From Paracoccus pantotrophus (GTDB taxonomy: Bacteria > Pseudomonadota > Alphaproteobacteria > Rhodobacterales > Rhodobacteraceae): a stretch of DNA of 64,000 bases. The stretch is taken from contig NZ_CP044426.1 of assembly GCF_008824185.1 (NCBI RefSeq), forward strand, positions 1,248,501-1,312,500, in the 5' to 3' direction. The notes under the pieces were generated by a model that searched no databases, was not told the origin of the DNA, and saw only the letters and a list, made by a program, of their open reading frames with translations. The position numbers and the translations under genes were made by a program. Of the stretch, positions 8,221 to 16,757 are shown piece after piece; position 1 is the first letter of the stretch, and each line of letters opens with the position of its first letter.

Positions 8221-8579
8221 ATACCCTCCCGTTCGCTGCGGGCCTGTGCCTCGGCCAGAATGCCATCCCAGGTCTCGGGGTCATGGCGTTCGCGCAGGAT
8301 GCCGATCAGCGCGTCCTTGAGCTTTTCGCGGCGGCGACGGCCGGTGCCTTGGGCCAAGAGTTCCGCCCGCTCGCGGCACAGGTGACGCAAGGCCGTGCGG
8401 GCCCGGTGGAACCAGTCCGGATCGATGGGCTTCTGGCCGCGCTGGCGGGCCAGATCGGCCATCGCGATCTGCGTGCGGATCTTGGCGATGGCATCGTCGA
8501 GCTCGATCAGCCGCCGCTGGTTTTCAGGCAAGCCGGGGTTGTTCACGGCCACGGGGGCCGCGTTGGTCATGTCAGTCAT
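8217..8579 (-). CDS. Hypothetical phage module protein
   Basis: 120 residues, mostly charged and helical (RRLIELDDAIAKIRTQIAMADLARQRGQ... KLKDALIGILRERHDPETW), with a short disordered N-terminus. No catalytic motif is visible. Its stop overlaps the nuclease start by four bases, so it belongs to the replication transcript. A coiled-coil adaptor role is possible but unsupported; I do not recognise the family. Confidence 0.6.
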   Translation of the reverse strand: MTDMTNAAPVAVNNPGLPENQRRLIELDDAIAKIRTQIAMADLARQRGQKPIDPDWFHRARTALRHLCRERAELLAQGTGRRRREKLKDALIGILRERHDPETWDGILAEAQARSEREGM

Positions 8580-8643
8580 GGGAGTATCCTCAGATGGGGT
8601 TGCGCGCTGCCCTGTCAGTCAGGGCGCAGGGCAGCGCGGGTGC

Positions 8644-9144
8644 TCAGCCCTTCTTGTTCCAGGGCGCGGAGGCCATTTTCGGCGGCACCGAAGAGCTGGC
8701 CGGATCGGGCGCGGGCTTCGCCGGGCGTCCGCCCGGGGCCGAACCCCGCTCGGGCGGCAGATAGGCAATCGCGTTGCTCTCGCCGTAGCCGTTCTTCGGC
8801 GGGCGGATCTTCACCTGGATCATCATCGGGATCAGGTGCAGCTCCTCGCTGTCGCTGACATTCATCCGGCCCGTGGCGTGGCAGATCGCCGAGAGCGTGC
8901 GCTGCGCGATTTCCACCGTGGTCGGGTTCGGATTCACCAGGTTCAGCTGGTCGAAGATCTTCCGTCCCTTATGCTCGCCCTCGAGGATGTCGAGCATCAG
9001 CCAGAGGAACTGGCCCATGCCGTTCTTGGTGACGCGCATCTCGCTCTCGACGATCTGCGCGCGGTATTTGCCGGCGGGCAGCAGCTCGTAGGCGGCGGTG
9101 GGTTCGACGCTGGTGGCGTCGAAGGACGTGTCGAAACGTGCCAT
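8644..9144 (-). CDS. DUF669 protein, single-strand-binding-like
   Basis: 166 residues. The first ~125 (YELLPAGKYRAQIVESEMRV..., GQFLWLMLDILEGEHKGRKIFDQLNLVN) fit DUF669, a family of OB-fold-like proteins found next to phage recombination ATPases. The C-terminus is a Pro/Ala/Ser-rich disordered tail ending in a basic NKKG, unlike the acidic tip of bacterial SSB. Position between the Sak4-type ATPase and the nuclease supports a single-strand DNA role in replication or recombination; that role is inferred. Confidence 0.75.
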   Translation of the reverse strand: MARFDTSFDATSVEPTAAYELLPAGKYRAQIVESEMRVTKNGMGQFLWLMLDILEGEHKGRKIFDQLNLVNPNPTTVEIAQRTLSAICHATGRMNVSDSEELHLIPMMIQVKIRPPKNGYGESNAIAYLPPERGSAPGGRPAKPAPDPASSSVPPKMASAPWNKKG

Positions 9145-9163
9145 GGTCTTGTCCTTGTTCAGT

Positions 9164-9910
9164 TCATTGGGATTGGGGCATGGCCGCGAGGAACTCCGAC
9201 CACATCAGCGGAAGGGTGTCCGGAAGGCCGTAACGGTTCTTGGCGAGGAAGGCGGGGCGCTCTTCGGTGTGCATGACGCGCGCACCGGACCCGAGCGCCC
9301 GGGTCACCTTCTTGTTGAAGCCGACATCGGATTTCGCGACCGAGATCTGATAGTTGGCGAAGAGCACCACGTCCGAATGCTCCTGCAGCAGCGCCGAGGC
9401 GCGGGTCTGCAGCTTGATGACATAGCGGTCGTAGGGCTCGTGCTCGGGGCTGTCGAAACGCTTGATGTCGGTATGGGCGATCTGGATGACCACCATGCCC
9501 TTGCGGTCGCGCAGCGCGTTGAGCCGGTCGAGATATTCGCGCCAGATGGTCAGCGCCTCGGCATAGCCCTTGCCAAACCCCGGCGCCTCGATGGAGGCCC
9601 AGCCGTTGCGCTTGCAAGCCTCGGCCCAGATCAGCGGCTCCAGCCAATCGACGCTGTCGACGACGACCGTGCCGAAATCGTGGTCCTCGTTCAAAAGCGC
9701 ATCAAGCGCCTCGGCCACCTCGGCATAGCTGGTCGCGAGCGGGAAGTGCGGGACCTGCAGCTTTCCCAGCCCATCCTCGGTCATGAGGAAAACGGGCCTG
9801 TCGGCATCGGCCGCGAAGGTGGATTTGCCCACCCCGGCCACACCGTGGATCAGAATACGCGGCGGGGTCAGCACGGATGTCGTGCGCAGGGACGCGAGCG
9901 AAATGGCCAT
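9164..9910 (-). CDS. Phage RecA-like ATPase (Sak4/AAA_24 type)
   Basis: 248 residues. Walker A is ILIHGVAGVGKST (about 19-31), Walker B-like is FGTVVVDSVDWLE, and a later segment is GMVVIQIAHTDIK. The size and motif spacing are those of single-strand annealing or strand-exchange ATPases of phages, usually encoded beside DUF669 proteins, as here. It probably loads on single-strand DNA for recombination-dependent replication. The start overlaps the preceding gene's stop. Confidence 0.8.
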   Translation of the reverse strand: MAISLASLRTTSVLTPPRILIHGVAGVGKSTFAADADRPVFLMTEDGLGKLQVPHFPLATSYAEVAEALDALLNEDHDFGTVVVDSVDWLEPLIWAEACKRNGWASIEAPGFGKGYAEALTIWREYLDRLNALRDRKGMVVIQIAHTDIKRFDSPEHEPYDRYVIKLQTRASALLQEHSDVVLFANYQISVAKSDVGFNKKVTRALGSGARVMHTEERPAFLAKNRYGLPDTLPLMWSEFLAAMPQSQ

Positions 9911-10395
9911 CAGCGCACCTCCTCGTTCAGCACGAGGCGGAACTTCGGCTTGCCCGTGCGGACCGTGCGCGCGGGCTCGAAGCCCTTGCGCCAGCTTTCC
10001 GGCAAAGCGCCGTATTTGCGCTCGGACACCGACAGCTTGGTCTCGATGAATTCCGCCGGGTCCTCGCCCGCCGAGGCGATGTTTTCGGCGATCTGCGCCA
10101 GCAACGCCTGATCCCAGTCGATGCGCTTGGGCAGTTCGGCGATCACGGTGACGCCGTCATCCTCGAACCGGATCGTGCCGGTGTCCTTGCCCGCCTCCTG
10201 GCGGGTTTCCTGGGCGCGGTCCGCGTATTTCAGCGAGATGGCGCCGTCGAGCCAGTCCGCGACCGACTTCGCCTGCGTCAGTTGCTCGTCGGCCGCGCCT
10301 TTCAGCAGCGCGAGCTGATCGGCGGGCAGCGCCGCGATCTGGCCCACCGGCATGCGGTGGATATCGGCCAGGGTGATGTGGTTGGAGATCGTCAT
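9910..10395 (-). CDS. Hypothetical phage module protein
   Basis: 161 residues from the ATG at 10395 (MTISNHITLADIHR), preferred over an upstream in-frame ATG at 10410 that overlaps the previous gene. The sequence is helical and charged, with LADIHRMPVGQIAALPADQL and, near the end, SERKYGALPESWRKGFEPARTV. It has no catalytic motif that I recognise. Its position directly before the ATPase suggests a replication or recombination accessory role. Confidence 0.6.
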   Translation of the reverse strand: MTISNHITLADIHRMPVGQIAALPADQLALLKGAADEQLTQAKSVADWLDGAISLKYADRAQETRQEAGKDTGTIRFEDDGVTVIAELPKRIDWDQALLAQIAENIASAGEDPAEFIETKLSVSERKYGALPESWRKGFEPARTVRTGKPKFRLVLNEEVR

Positions 10396-10406
10396 GTTCC
10401 GCGCCC

Positions 10407-10616
10407 TCACGCCGACATCGGACGATGGGGTTCGTGATCCACGCCGCGGATCTGTTCGGCCTCGAAGGCCTCGACATCCTCGAGCCGGTAGATCACCCGG
10501 CCGCCGAGCTTGATGAATTTCGGGCCTTCGCCCGTCCCCCGCCAGCGCTCCAGCGTGCGGTGCGAAATATTCCAGCGAGCCGCCAGCTCGATCTGGGAAA
10601 GGTGCCTGGTCGCCAT
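10407..10616 (-). CDS. Helix-turn-helix regulator heading the replication operon
   Basis: 69 residues from the ATG at 10616, behind a textbook AAGGAGG. The sequence LSQIELAARWNISHRTLERWRG, then GPKFIKLGGRVIYRLEDVEAFE, is a MerR/AlpA-type helix-turn-helix with wing, as in excisionases and small phage regulators. It is the first gene of the minus-strand module down to 2113 and lies divergent from the serine recombinase, 62 bases away, so it may control both. Confidence 0.75.
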   Translation of the reverse strand: MATRHLSQIELAARWNISHRTLERWRGTGEGPKFIKLGGRVIYRLEDVEAFEAEQIRGVDHEPHRPMSA

Positions 10617-10659
10617 GTGAACCTCCTTGGGATTTCTGCGAACACTTGCGGGTTCAACA

Positions 10660-10674
10660 TGGCGGAGGGGGTGG
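10660..10674 (-). other. tRNA-Ser 3'-end-like 15-mer at the broken recombinase 5' end
   Basis: Read on the minus strand this is CCACCCCCTCCGCCA, the form of the T-stem and acceptor 3' side of a serine tRNA including CCA. A near copy lies at 17610-17625. Such fragments mark attachment sites of integrative elements, but the match is short and could be chance. Confidence 0.3.
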
Positions 10675-10677
10675 TAG

Positions 10678-11976
10678 GGCTGCGCCATCTACACACGCAA
10701 GTCGAGCGAGGAAGGGCTCGACATGGAATTCAACAGCCTCGACGCCCAGCGGGAGGCCTGCGAGGCCTATATCGCCAGCCGGAAATCCGAGGGCTGGGTC
10801 GCCACCCGCGACCGCTATGACGACGGCGGCTTTTCGGGTGGAAATCTGGACCGGCCGGGGCTGAAACAGCTGCTGGCCGACATCGACGACGGGCTGATCG
10901 ATGTGGTGGTGGTCTACAAGATCGACCGGCTCAGCCGCGCCCTGATGGATTTCTCGAAGCTGGTCGAGGTCTTCGACCGCAACGGCGTTACCTTCGTTTC
11001 GGTCACGCAGTCCTTCAACACGACCACGTCGATGGGGCGGCTGACGCTGAACATCCTTCTGAGCTTCGCCCAGTTCGAGCGCGAGGTAATCGGTGAACGC
11101 ATCCGCGACAAGGTTGCCGCCTCGCGCAAGCGCGGGATCTGGATGGGGGGCTATGTGCCGCTCGGCTACGATGTGCAGGACCGCAAGCTGGTGATCAACG
11201 AGGCTGAGGCCGCCTCGGTACGCCGGATCTTCGAGCGGTTCGTCGAACTCGGCTCGGCCACGATGCTGGCGAAGGAGTTGCGGCGGGAGGGGTTTCGCAG
11301 TAAGCAGGGCACGCTGATCGACAAGGGTTACCTTTATCGGGTGCTCCGCAATCGCGTCTATCGCGGCGAGGCCGTCCACAAGGGCAAGGCCTATCCCGGC
11401 GAACACGACGCCATCGTCACCGACAAGGCTTGGGATCAGGTCGATGCGATCCTGCAGGGCAACCGCCACGCGCGGTCCAGCAACAGCCGCATGCAGACGC
11501 CCGCGCCGCTGAAGGGCCTGATCTTCACCGACACCGGCGCGGCGATGACCCCGACCGCGACCAAGAAACGCGGCAAGCTCTACCGCTATTACGTCTCGAT
11601 GGACGTGATCAAGAACCGCACGACGGAGGACGACAGCGGCGGCGATCAAGCACCGACCCGCTTGCCTGCGGGCATGGTCGAGGACGCCATCGTCACCGAG
11701 GTCCGGCGCATCCTGCAGACACCCGAGGTGGTCACGCAGGTGCTGGCGGCGTTGAAGCGCGATCAGGTATCCGAGGCCGAGGCCATCGCGGCGCTGCATG
11801 ATTTCAACACCCTCTGGGCGCAGCTGTTTCCGCTCGAGCAGGCGCGGATCATCCAGCTTCTGGTCCGGCGCGTCACTGTCACCGCCGCCGGGCTCGAGGT
11901 CGACATCCGGCGCGAAGGCGTCGCAGGCGTCATCCGCGAGATGATCGCCCCACGCGACATGGAGGCCGCCGAATGA
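10678..11976 (+). pseudogene. Large serine recombinase with damaged 5' end
   Basis: The reading frame encodes CAIYTRKSSEEGLD, the conserved start of the resolvase domain with the catalytic serine, from 10681. An in-frame TAG stands at 10675 and no standard start lies between. The first usable ATG (10723, MEFNSLDAQREACEAY) comes after the catalytic serine and gives 417 residues. An ATG at 10659 is one frame off. The rest looks intact: resolvase core (VYKIDRLSR, TSMGRLTLNILLSFAQFERE), recombinase domain, zinc-ribbon-like part (LKGLIFTDTGAAMT) and helical C-terminus. It is probably inactive unless a non-standard start is used. Confidence 0.7.
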
Positions 11977-12362
11977 CCCGAAACAATGACACGATCCGCG
12001 TACTGATCCCCCTGAAGCTGCGCAAGAAGAACGGGCGGCCCAAGATCATGCCGCCTGCCGATTACATCCCCAGCGAGGATCAGGCGCAGGACCCGCACAT
12101 CCTGCGCGCCATCGGCCGGGCATGGGGCTGGCGGCGGCGCATGGAGGCAGGCGAGTTCGCCACGATTCAGGAACTGGCCGAGGCCGTCGGCTTGGCAGAA
12201 CGCCACGTCAGCCGCCAGCTGCGCCTCGCCTATCTGGCGCCCGAGGTGCTCAAACGCCTGACCTGCGGGCGCGAGGCGTCGGCGGTCAGCCTCTATGACC
12301 TGTGCTTTCTGGCGGGGGAGACATGGCAGGAGCAGGCTGAGCGGGTGTTCGGGCGCGCTTAG
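11973..12362 (+). CDS. HTH protein paired with the serine recombinase
   Basis: 129 residues, start overlapping the recombinase stop (ATGA). The middle (TIQELAEAVGLAERHVSRQLRLAYLAPEVLKRL) is a ParB/KorB-like helix-turn-helix, followed by a short tail (LYDLCFLAGETWQEQAERVFG). Genes of this kind commonly follow recombinases of this family in alphaproteobacterial phages and islands. The function is unknown; it could help the recombinase choose sites or act as a regulator. Confidence 0.7.
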   Translation: MTRNNDTIRVLIPLKLRKKNGRPKIMPPADYIPSEDQAQDPHILRAIGRAWGWRRRMEAGEFATIQELAEAVGLAERHVSRQLRLAYLAPEVLKRLTCGREASAVSLYDLCFLAGETWQEQAERVFGRA

Positions 12363-12509
12363 AAACGTGGCCAGGAATTTGACGCCGTCCCGCACTCAGT
12401 GGCGCTGGAACATGGCTGTCCAAGCATGTATTTCATGAGAAAGGTAGCGCCTGACCGTGGGCATGCCCAAATTCTGATATTTTCTAGGCTATTGGAAAGC
12501 TGATTTCGA

Positions 12510-13514
12510 ATGCGCGTGGACGTCCCCTACGATTTGTCGCCGGTTAGCCTCGCGGGGTTCGCCTGCATGCTCCGAGATCTTCCAGACGCAGCCGAATACG
12601 AGTTCCACTTTGGCGGCGAGCGTTGGTTCCCTCCGTTTTCGATGCTGCTCCTTTCTGCTCTGCTTCGCCAGTTCCGAGGCAATCGACCAGAAGCTCGTCG
12701 ACGAGCACGGGATCATGAAAATCACTCATACGCAGCGCATTTCGGCTTCTTCCGATCTTTTGGTCTCCAACATGGGAATGCTCCCGGTGAGGCACCTGGA
12801 AGTTCTAGGTATGTTCCGATCAGCGAGCTTGATGTCGCAGAGATTCGCCAAGAGGCATTCGACTCCTTTCAGGAAGTAGGAGACGTAATTGAGGGGAAAG
12901 CCGCCGAGCTTGCTGGGCTACTTACGCGCCATCAACAGGGAGAATTACAGGATACCCTTACATATTCCATCCGCGAGATCATGCGAAATGTCGTCGAGCA
13001 TAGTGGTTCTGAAAAGATTTACATTTGCGCTCAATATTGGCCCCAACGCCATGAGGTGGAAGTTGGAATTGTCGATGACGGCATCGGCATCCATAGGGCT
13101 CTCACCGGGAACCCAGCCTTCGATGGCTTGACGGAACCGGAAGCCCTTCAGATGGCCTTGATGCCCGGAATCTCTGGGAATCCTCACGCCGGGCGGGGTA
13201 ACGACCAATGGAACAATTCTGGCTACGGCCTCTATATGACCAGCCGCATCTGCAGGAACGGTGGAAGTTTCCTGTTATGTTCGGGCGGAACCGGAATTGA
13301 GCTAAGCCAAGAAGGGAAGCATACATTCGATTCGGATTTCCAAGGGACTGCAATCAGGCTAGTGATCGACACAGCCAATTTAAGTGCATTGCGGGAACGT
13401 CTCCAACAGTTTGCGGCGCAAGGACGAGTTGCAGCCGCTCAGATCGCCGGCGCCAACGTCAACGTTGCTTCTACTGCATCTCAGATGCTTACCCGAGATT
13501 TCCGGCAAGAATAG
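12510..13514 (+). CDS. Stand-alone GHKL (histidine-kinase-like) ATPase protein
   Basis: 334 residues. Residues about 150-290 carry a GHKL ATP-binding fold: N box REIMRNVVEHS, G1 box VDDGIGI and G2-like NNSGYGLYMTSR. There is no phospho-accepting His domain, receiver or membrane segment. The N-terminal ~110 residues (FHFGGERWFPPFSMLLLSALLRQF...) resemble the STAS-like helper region seen before some orphan GHKL ATPases. The base composition is clearly less GC-rich than the neighbours. It faces the DUF3883 gene tail to tail next to a recombinase, a setting in which defence genes are often found. Function unknown. Confidence 0.7.
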   Translation: MRVDVPYDLSPVSLAGFACMLRDLPDAAEYEFHFGGERWFPPFSMLLLSALLRQFRGNRPEARRRARDHENHSYAAHFGFFRSFGLQHGNAPGEAPGSSRYVPISELDVAEIRQEAFDSFQEVGDVIEGKAAELAGLLTRHQQGELQDTLTYSIREIMRNVVEHSGSEKIYICAQYWPQRHEVEVGIVDDGIGIHRALTGNPAFDGLTEPEALQMALMPGISGNPHAGRGNDQWNNSGYGLYMTSRICRNGGSFLLCSGGTGIELSQEGKHTFDSDFQGTAIRLVIDTANLSALRERLQQFAAQGRVAAAQIAGANVNVASTASQMLTRDFRQE

Positions 13515-13935
13515 GCATCTATAGAGCCGTAAGGCGTTGTAATCTTGTGAAGGCGATCAAGCGGCGCAAAGGAGCTGCTTGGGGAGTCAATGAAAACTCG
13601 CCTGAAAGGACGTCGCGGTCAGCGAGACATGCGCGTCCAGCGGCGGGTGCAGCTCAAACGCTTTCGGCTCGCGCGCGAAGTTCCAGAGCCGGAACAGGGA
13701 CCATTCCGAGCGCCGCTCCTCGGCCACGGCCAGCTCGTTGCGGCTGATGTGGAAAGGGGTGCGTTCCCAGCCGTTCGTCGTCTTCACCTCGATTAGGCGC
13801 GGACGGCCATCCGGCGCGAAGCTGGCGATATCGTAGCCGGCACCATCGCCATCCTCCTCCGACACCCACCTGACCTTGCGCGCAAGATCGTCACGGCCCG
13901 CTGATTTCAGGGATGCCCATTCGTGCGCCAGCACG

Positions 13936-13943
13936 CGTTCCTC
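13936..13943. repeat. Target-site duplication of the IS66 element, left copy
   Basis: CGTTCCTC stands immediately left of the IS66 end and is repeated exactly at 16773-16780, immediately right of the other end. IS66 elements make 8-bp duplications, so this is a clean single insertion. Confidence 0.95.
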
Positions 13944-14042
13944 GTAACGGCCCGATTGTTACCGCCTGCCTGAGTTTGGGCTGATGGATTAAGGCACGTG
14001 CATAGTGACGTCGTTAATGACGTGTCTTATGCGGGTGTGGGG

Positions 14043-14426
14043 ATGCGGGGCGATATTCTTGGACTGGAGCGGCGGCGGCGGTGGAGCGACGAGGAGAAGC
14101 TCGAGATCGTTTTGTCGGTCGGCGTGGACGGGGCGACGGTGACGCAGGTTGCACAGCGGCACGATGTGACGCGGCAGCAAATCTATGCCTGGCGGCACCA
14201 ACTGAAGAAGAAGGGCGTGGTTTCGGCGTCTCCGGAGACGCTGTTTCTGCCGGTTGGATTGGACCGGCCCACGGAATTGGTGATGCAGACAGCGGCCATC
14301 TGCACAGGAGCGCCTCGGCCTGCCCAGATCGAGTTGCAGTTGGCGAATGGTCGCTGCCTGCGCTTCGATCCGGCTCTGGATACCGTGACGCTGACACATG
14401 TGATCCGTGCGGTGGAAGGGGCATGA
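14043..14426 (+). CDS. tnpA: IS66 accessory protein TnpA
   Basis: 127 residues from the ATG at 14043 (MRGDILGLERRRRWSDEEKL). A GTG at 13998 would add 15 residues. The N-terminal helix-turn-helix (GATVTQVAQRHDVTRQQIYAWRHQLKKKG) is the IS66 Orf1 DNA-binding domain. The stop overlaps the tnpB start, so the two are translationally coupled, as in the IS66 family, where TnpA and TnpB are needed for transposition by TnpC. Confidence 0.85.
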   Translation: MRGDILGLERRRRWSDEEKLEIVLSVGVDGATVTQVAQRHDVTRQQIYAWRHQLKKKGVVSASPETLFLPVGLDRPTELVMQTAAICTGAPRPAQIELQLANGRCLRFDPALDTVTLTHVIRAVEGA

Positions 14427-14770
14427 TCGGGCCGGGAACCGGCGTTCGTGTCTATCTGGCCTGCGGCGTGACCGACATGAGGAAGGGAATCTCCGGGCTG
14501 GCTGCACTTGCCCAGGATGTTCTGCGCCAGAAGCCGGCCGGCGGTGCGGTTTTTGCATTCCGCGGGCGTCGCGGCGACAGGTTGAAATTGCTTCATTGGG
14601 ATGGTCAGGGCTTCTGCCTGTATTACAAGGTGCTGGAGAAGGGGCGCTTTCCCTGGCCGATGCGCGGGGATGGTGCGGTTCGCCTGACCTCGGCGCAGCT
14701 GGCCATGCTGTGGGAAGGCATTGACTGGCGCAGGCCGGATTGGGGCGCGCCACCGGCCCGGGTGGGCTGA
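14423..14770 (+). CDS. tnpB: IS66 accessory protein TnpB (Orf2)
   Basis: 115 residues. GVRVYLACGVTDMRKGISGL near the start and FAFRGRRGDRLKLLHWDGQGF in the middle are diagnostic of IS66 Orf2 proteins. Full family length. It starts inside the tnpA stop codon (ATGA) and lies 62 bases before the chosen tnpC start. Confidence 0.92.
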   Translation: MIGPGTGVRVYLACGVTDMRKGISGLAALAQDVLRQKPAGGAVFAFRGRRGDRLKLLHWDGQGFCLYYKVLEKGRFPWPMRGDGAVRLTSAQLAMLWEGIDWRRPDWGAPPARVG

Positions 14771-14832
14771 TTTACCCTGCTAAAACGCCTTGTTTTTATG
14801 GCAATTTTGCCTGCCTTGTGGTAGGTGGGCGC

Positions 14833-16461
14833 ATGTCGAATGCGGCCCAGACCCTTCCTGATGATCCGGCGCTTCTGAAGTCGCTGATCGCGGCGTTGCA
14901 GGCGGAAAACGCGAAGATCTCGGCCACGTTGCGCGCCCATGACCAGTTGATCCAGTCCCTGCGGCTGCGCATTGCCAGGCTGAAGAAGCAGGTCTTCGGC
15001 CAGTCCTCGGAAAAGATCGAGCGCGAGATCGAACAGCTGGAGCTGGCGCTCGAGGATCTCATGATCGCAGCGGCCGAAGGCCAGCCTGACGTCGTGAACG
15101 ACGGCCAAAACGATGATGGGTTGGAAACGGCACCTGCCGATGAAGCTGCCGAGCGCCCATCCCGCCGACGTCCCCGGGTCTCGGACAGCACGCCGCGCGA
15201 GCGGCGGGAGCTCGACCCCGGCAGTTGCTGCCCCGATTGCGGCGGCGATTTGCGCCTGGTGGGCGAAGATGTCAGCGAGATGCTGGATCTGATCGCGGCA
15301 CAATTGAAGGTTGTCCAGATCGCCCGCCTGAAAAAGTCCTGCCGCCGCTGTGAACGCATGGTGCAGATGCCGGCCCCCAGCCGGCCGATCCCCGGCAGCA
15401 TGGCCGGTGCGAACCTGCTCGCCCACATCCTCGTCTCCAAGTTTGACGACCACCTTCCGCTTTATCGCCAGCATGAGATCTTCACCCGGATGGGCGCCGA
15501 CATCCCGGACAGTACCTTGGTCGACTGGTGCGGTCGCGCCATGAAGGTGCTGGCACCGCTGATCGAGCGGATCGAGGTGGATGTGATGGCCAGCGACCTC
15601 CTTCATGCCGATGACACACCGATCCGGGTGCTGGATCGCGCGGGCCGCGACAAGGGGGTGGGCAAGGGTGTGAAGAAGGGCCGGATCTGGGCCTATGTCC
15701 GCGATCAGCGCCCTTGGGCAGGCGCCTCACCGCCCGGCGCGGTCTATGCCTTCGCGCCCGACTGGAAGGAAGAGCACGTCCACGGCCATCTCGCCAACAC
15801 CCGCGGCATTCTCCAGGCCGATGGCTACAAGGGTTATGCCAAGCTCTATGAACCGGAACCCGACGGGAAGCCCCGCCTTCGGGAGGCCGCGTGTTGGGCT
15901 CACCTGAGGCGTGACTTCCATGATGAATGGACCAAGACCAAATCAACGATCGCCCGCGAGGCACTCGACCGTATCGGCGCGCTCTATGACATCGAGCGGG
16001 AGATCACCGGCCATCCCGCCGATATCCGCCTTGCCGCGCGCCGGAAACACAGCGTTCCGAAGGTCGAGGTCTTCTTCGCCTGGTCAGAGCAGCAGCTCTC
16101 GCGGATCCCCGGCAAGGGCGATCTGGCCAAGGCCTTTCGTTACGGGCTGAGCCGCCGGGACGCTTTCAGCCTGTTCCTTGAGGACGGCCGGGTGGCGATC
16201 GACAACAATCCTGCCGAGCGCGCGCTGCGCCCGATCGGTGTCGGGCGCCGCAACTGGCTCTTCGCCGGTGCGGATACCGGAGCCGAAACGCTGGCCCGCG
16301 CCATGACCATCGTTGAAACCGCCAAGATGAACGGCCTGGACCCCCAAGCCTATCTGGCCGACATCCTGGCCCGCATCCATGATCACAAGATCAATCGGCT
16401 CGACGATCTGTTGCCCTGGAACTGGTCGCCGCTGCCCTCCGCCCTGCACGAGGCCGCCTGA
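14833..16461 (+). CDS. tnpC: IS66 transposase TnpC
   Basis: 542 residues from the ATG at 14833. An N-terminal coiled coil (IAALQAENAKISATLRAHDQ...) is followed by the IS66 zinc-finger region (SCCPDCGGDLRL... KKSCRRCERMVQMP). The DDE catalytic core has Asp in HADDTPIRVLD and DGYKGYAKLY and the Glu in NNPAERALRPIGVGRRN. A C-terminal IS66 helix follows (LARAMTIVETAKMNGLDPQAYLADIL). Family-typical length and uninterrupted. Confidence 0.93.
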   Translation: MSNAAQTLPDDPALLKSLIAALQAENAKISATLRAHDQLIQSLRLRIARLKKQVFGQSSEKIEREIEQLELALEDLMIAAAEGQPDVVNDGQNDDGLETAPADEAAERPSRRRPRVSDSTPRERRELDPGSCCPDCGGDLRLVGEDVSEMLDLIAAQLKVVQIARLKKSCRRCERMVQMPAPSRPIPGSMAGANLLAHILVSKFDDHLPLYRQHEIFTRMGADIPDSTLVDWCGRAMKVLAPLIERIEVDVMASDLLHADDTPIRVLDRAGRDKGVGKGVKKGRIWAYVRDQRPWAGASPPGAVYAFAPDWKEEHVHGHLANTRGILQADGYKGYAKLYEPEPDGKPRLREAACWAHLRRDFHDEWTKTKSTIAREALDRIGALYDIEREITGHPADIRLAARRKHSVPKVEVFFAWSEQQLSRIPGKGDLAKAFRYGLSRRDAFSLFLEDGRVAIDNNPAERALRPIGVGRRNWLFAGADTGAETLARAMTIVETAKMNGLDPQAYLADILARIHDHKINRLDDLLPWNWSPLPSALHEAA

Positions 16462-16757
16462 TGGCAACCGTCACCCACGTCTGCACCCTCGACTACATCG
16501 CAAAGATGCTGGGCGAAGACCCCGAGCTTCTCAAAGCCATCGTCTACAACGACGACAACCTGACCTATGGCTCGATCATCAGCGTCTATACCGGCCCGGA
16601 TGACACCGTCACCGCCCTGACCGATGACGGTATCGATGAACTGAAAGACATGCTCAGGGACGCGCGCATCACCACCGAAACCTGGCACGCGTTCCTCGAC
16701 GACTTTGTCGATGACGCGGAACTCGTCGCCCGCATCAAGGCTCAGTCGCCGCGGTAA
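16461..16757 (+). CDS. Small IS66 passenger protein
   Basis: 98 acidic residues (LDYIAKMLGEDPELLKAIVYNDDNLTYG...), start overlapping the tnpC stop (TGATG). Small genes of this type follow tnpC in several alphaproteobacterial IS66 elements. The text is helical with no catalytic motif, and the function is unknown. It lies inside the right inverted repeat, so it moves with the element. Confidence 0.65.
   Translation: MATVTHVCTLDYIAKMLGEDPELLKAIVYNDDNLTYGSIISVYTGPDDTVTALTDDGIDELKDMLRDARITTETWHAFLDDFVDDAELVARIKAQSPR

Noticed and set aside
10654..11799. 381-codon minus-strand frame over the recombinase
   Set aside because: The plus strand carries the serine recombinase; the antisense text has no protein family features.
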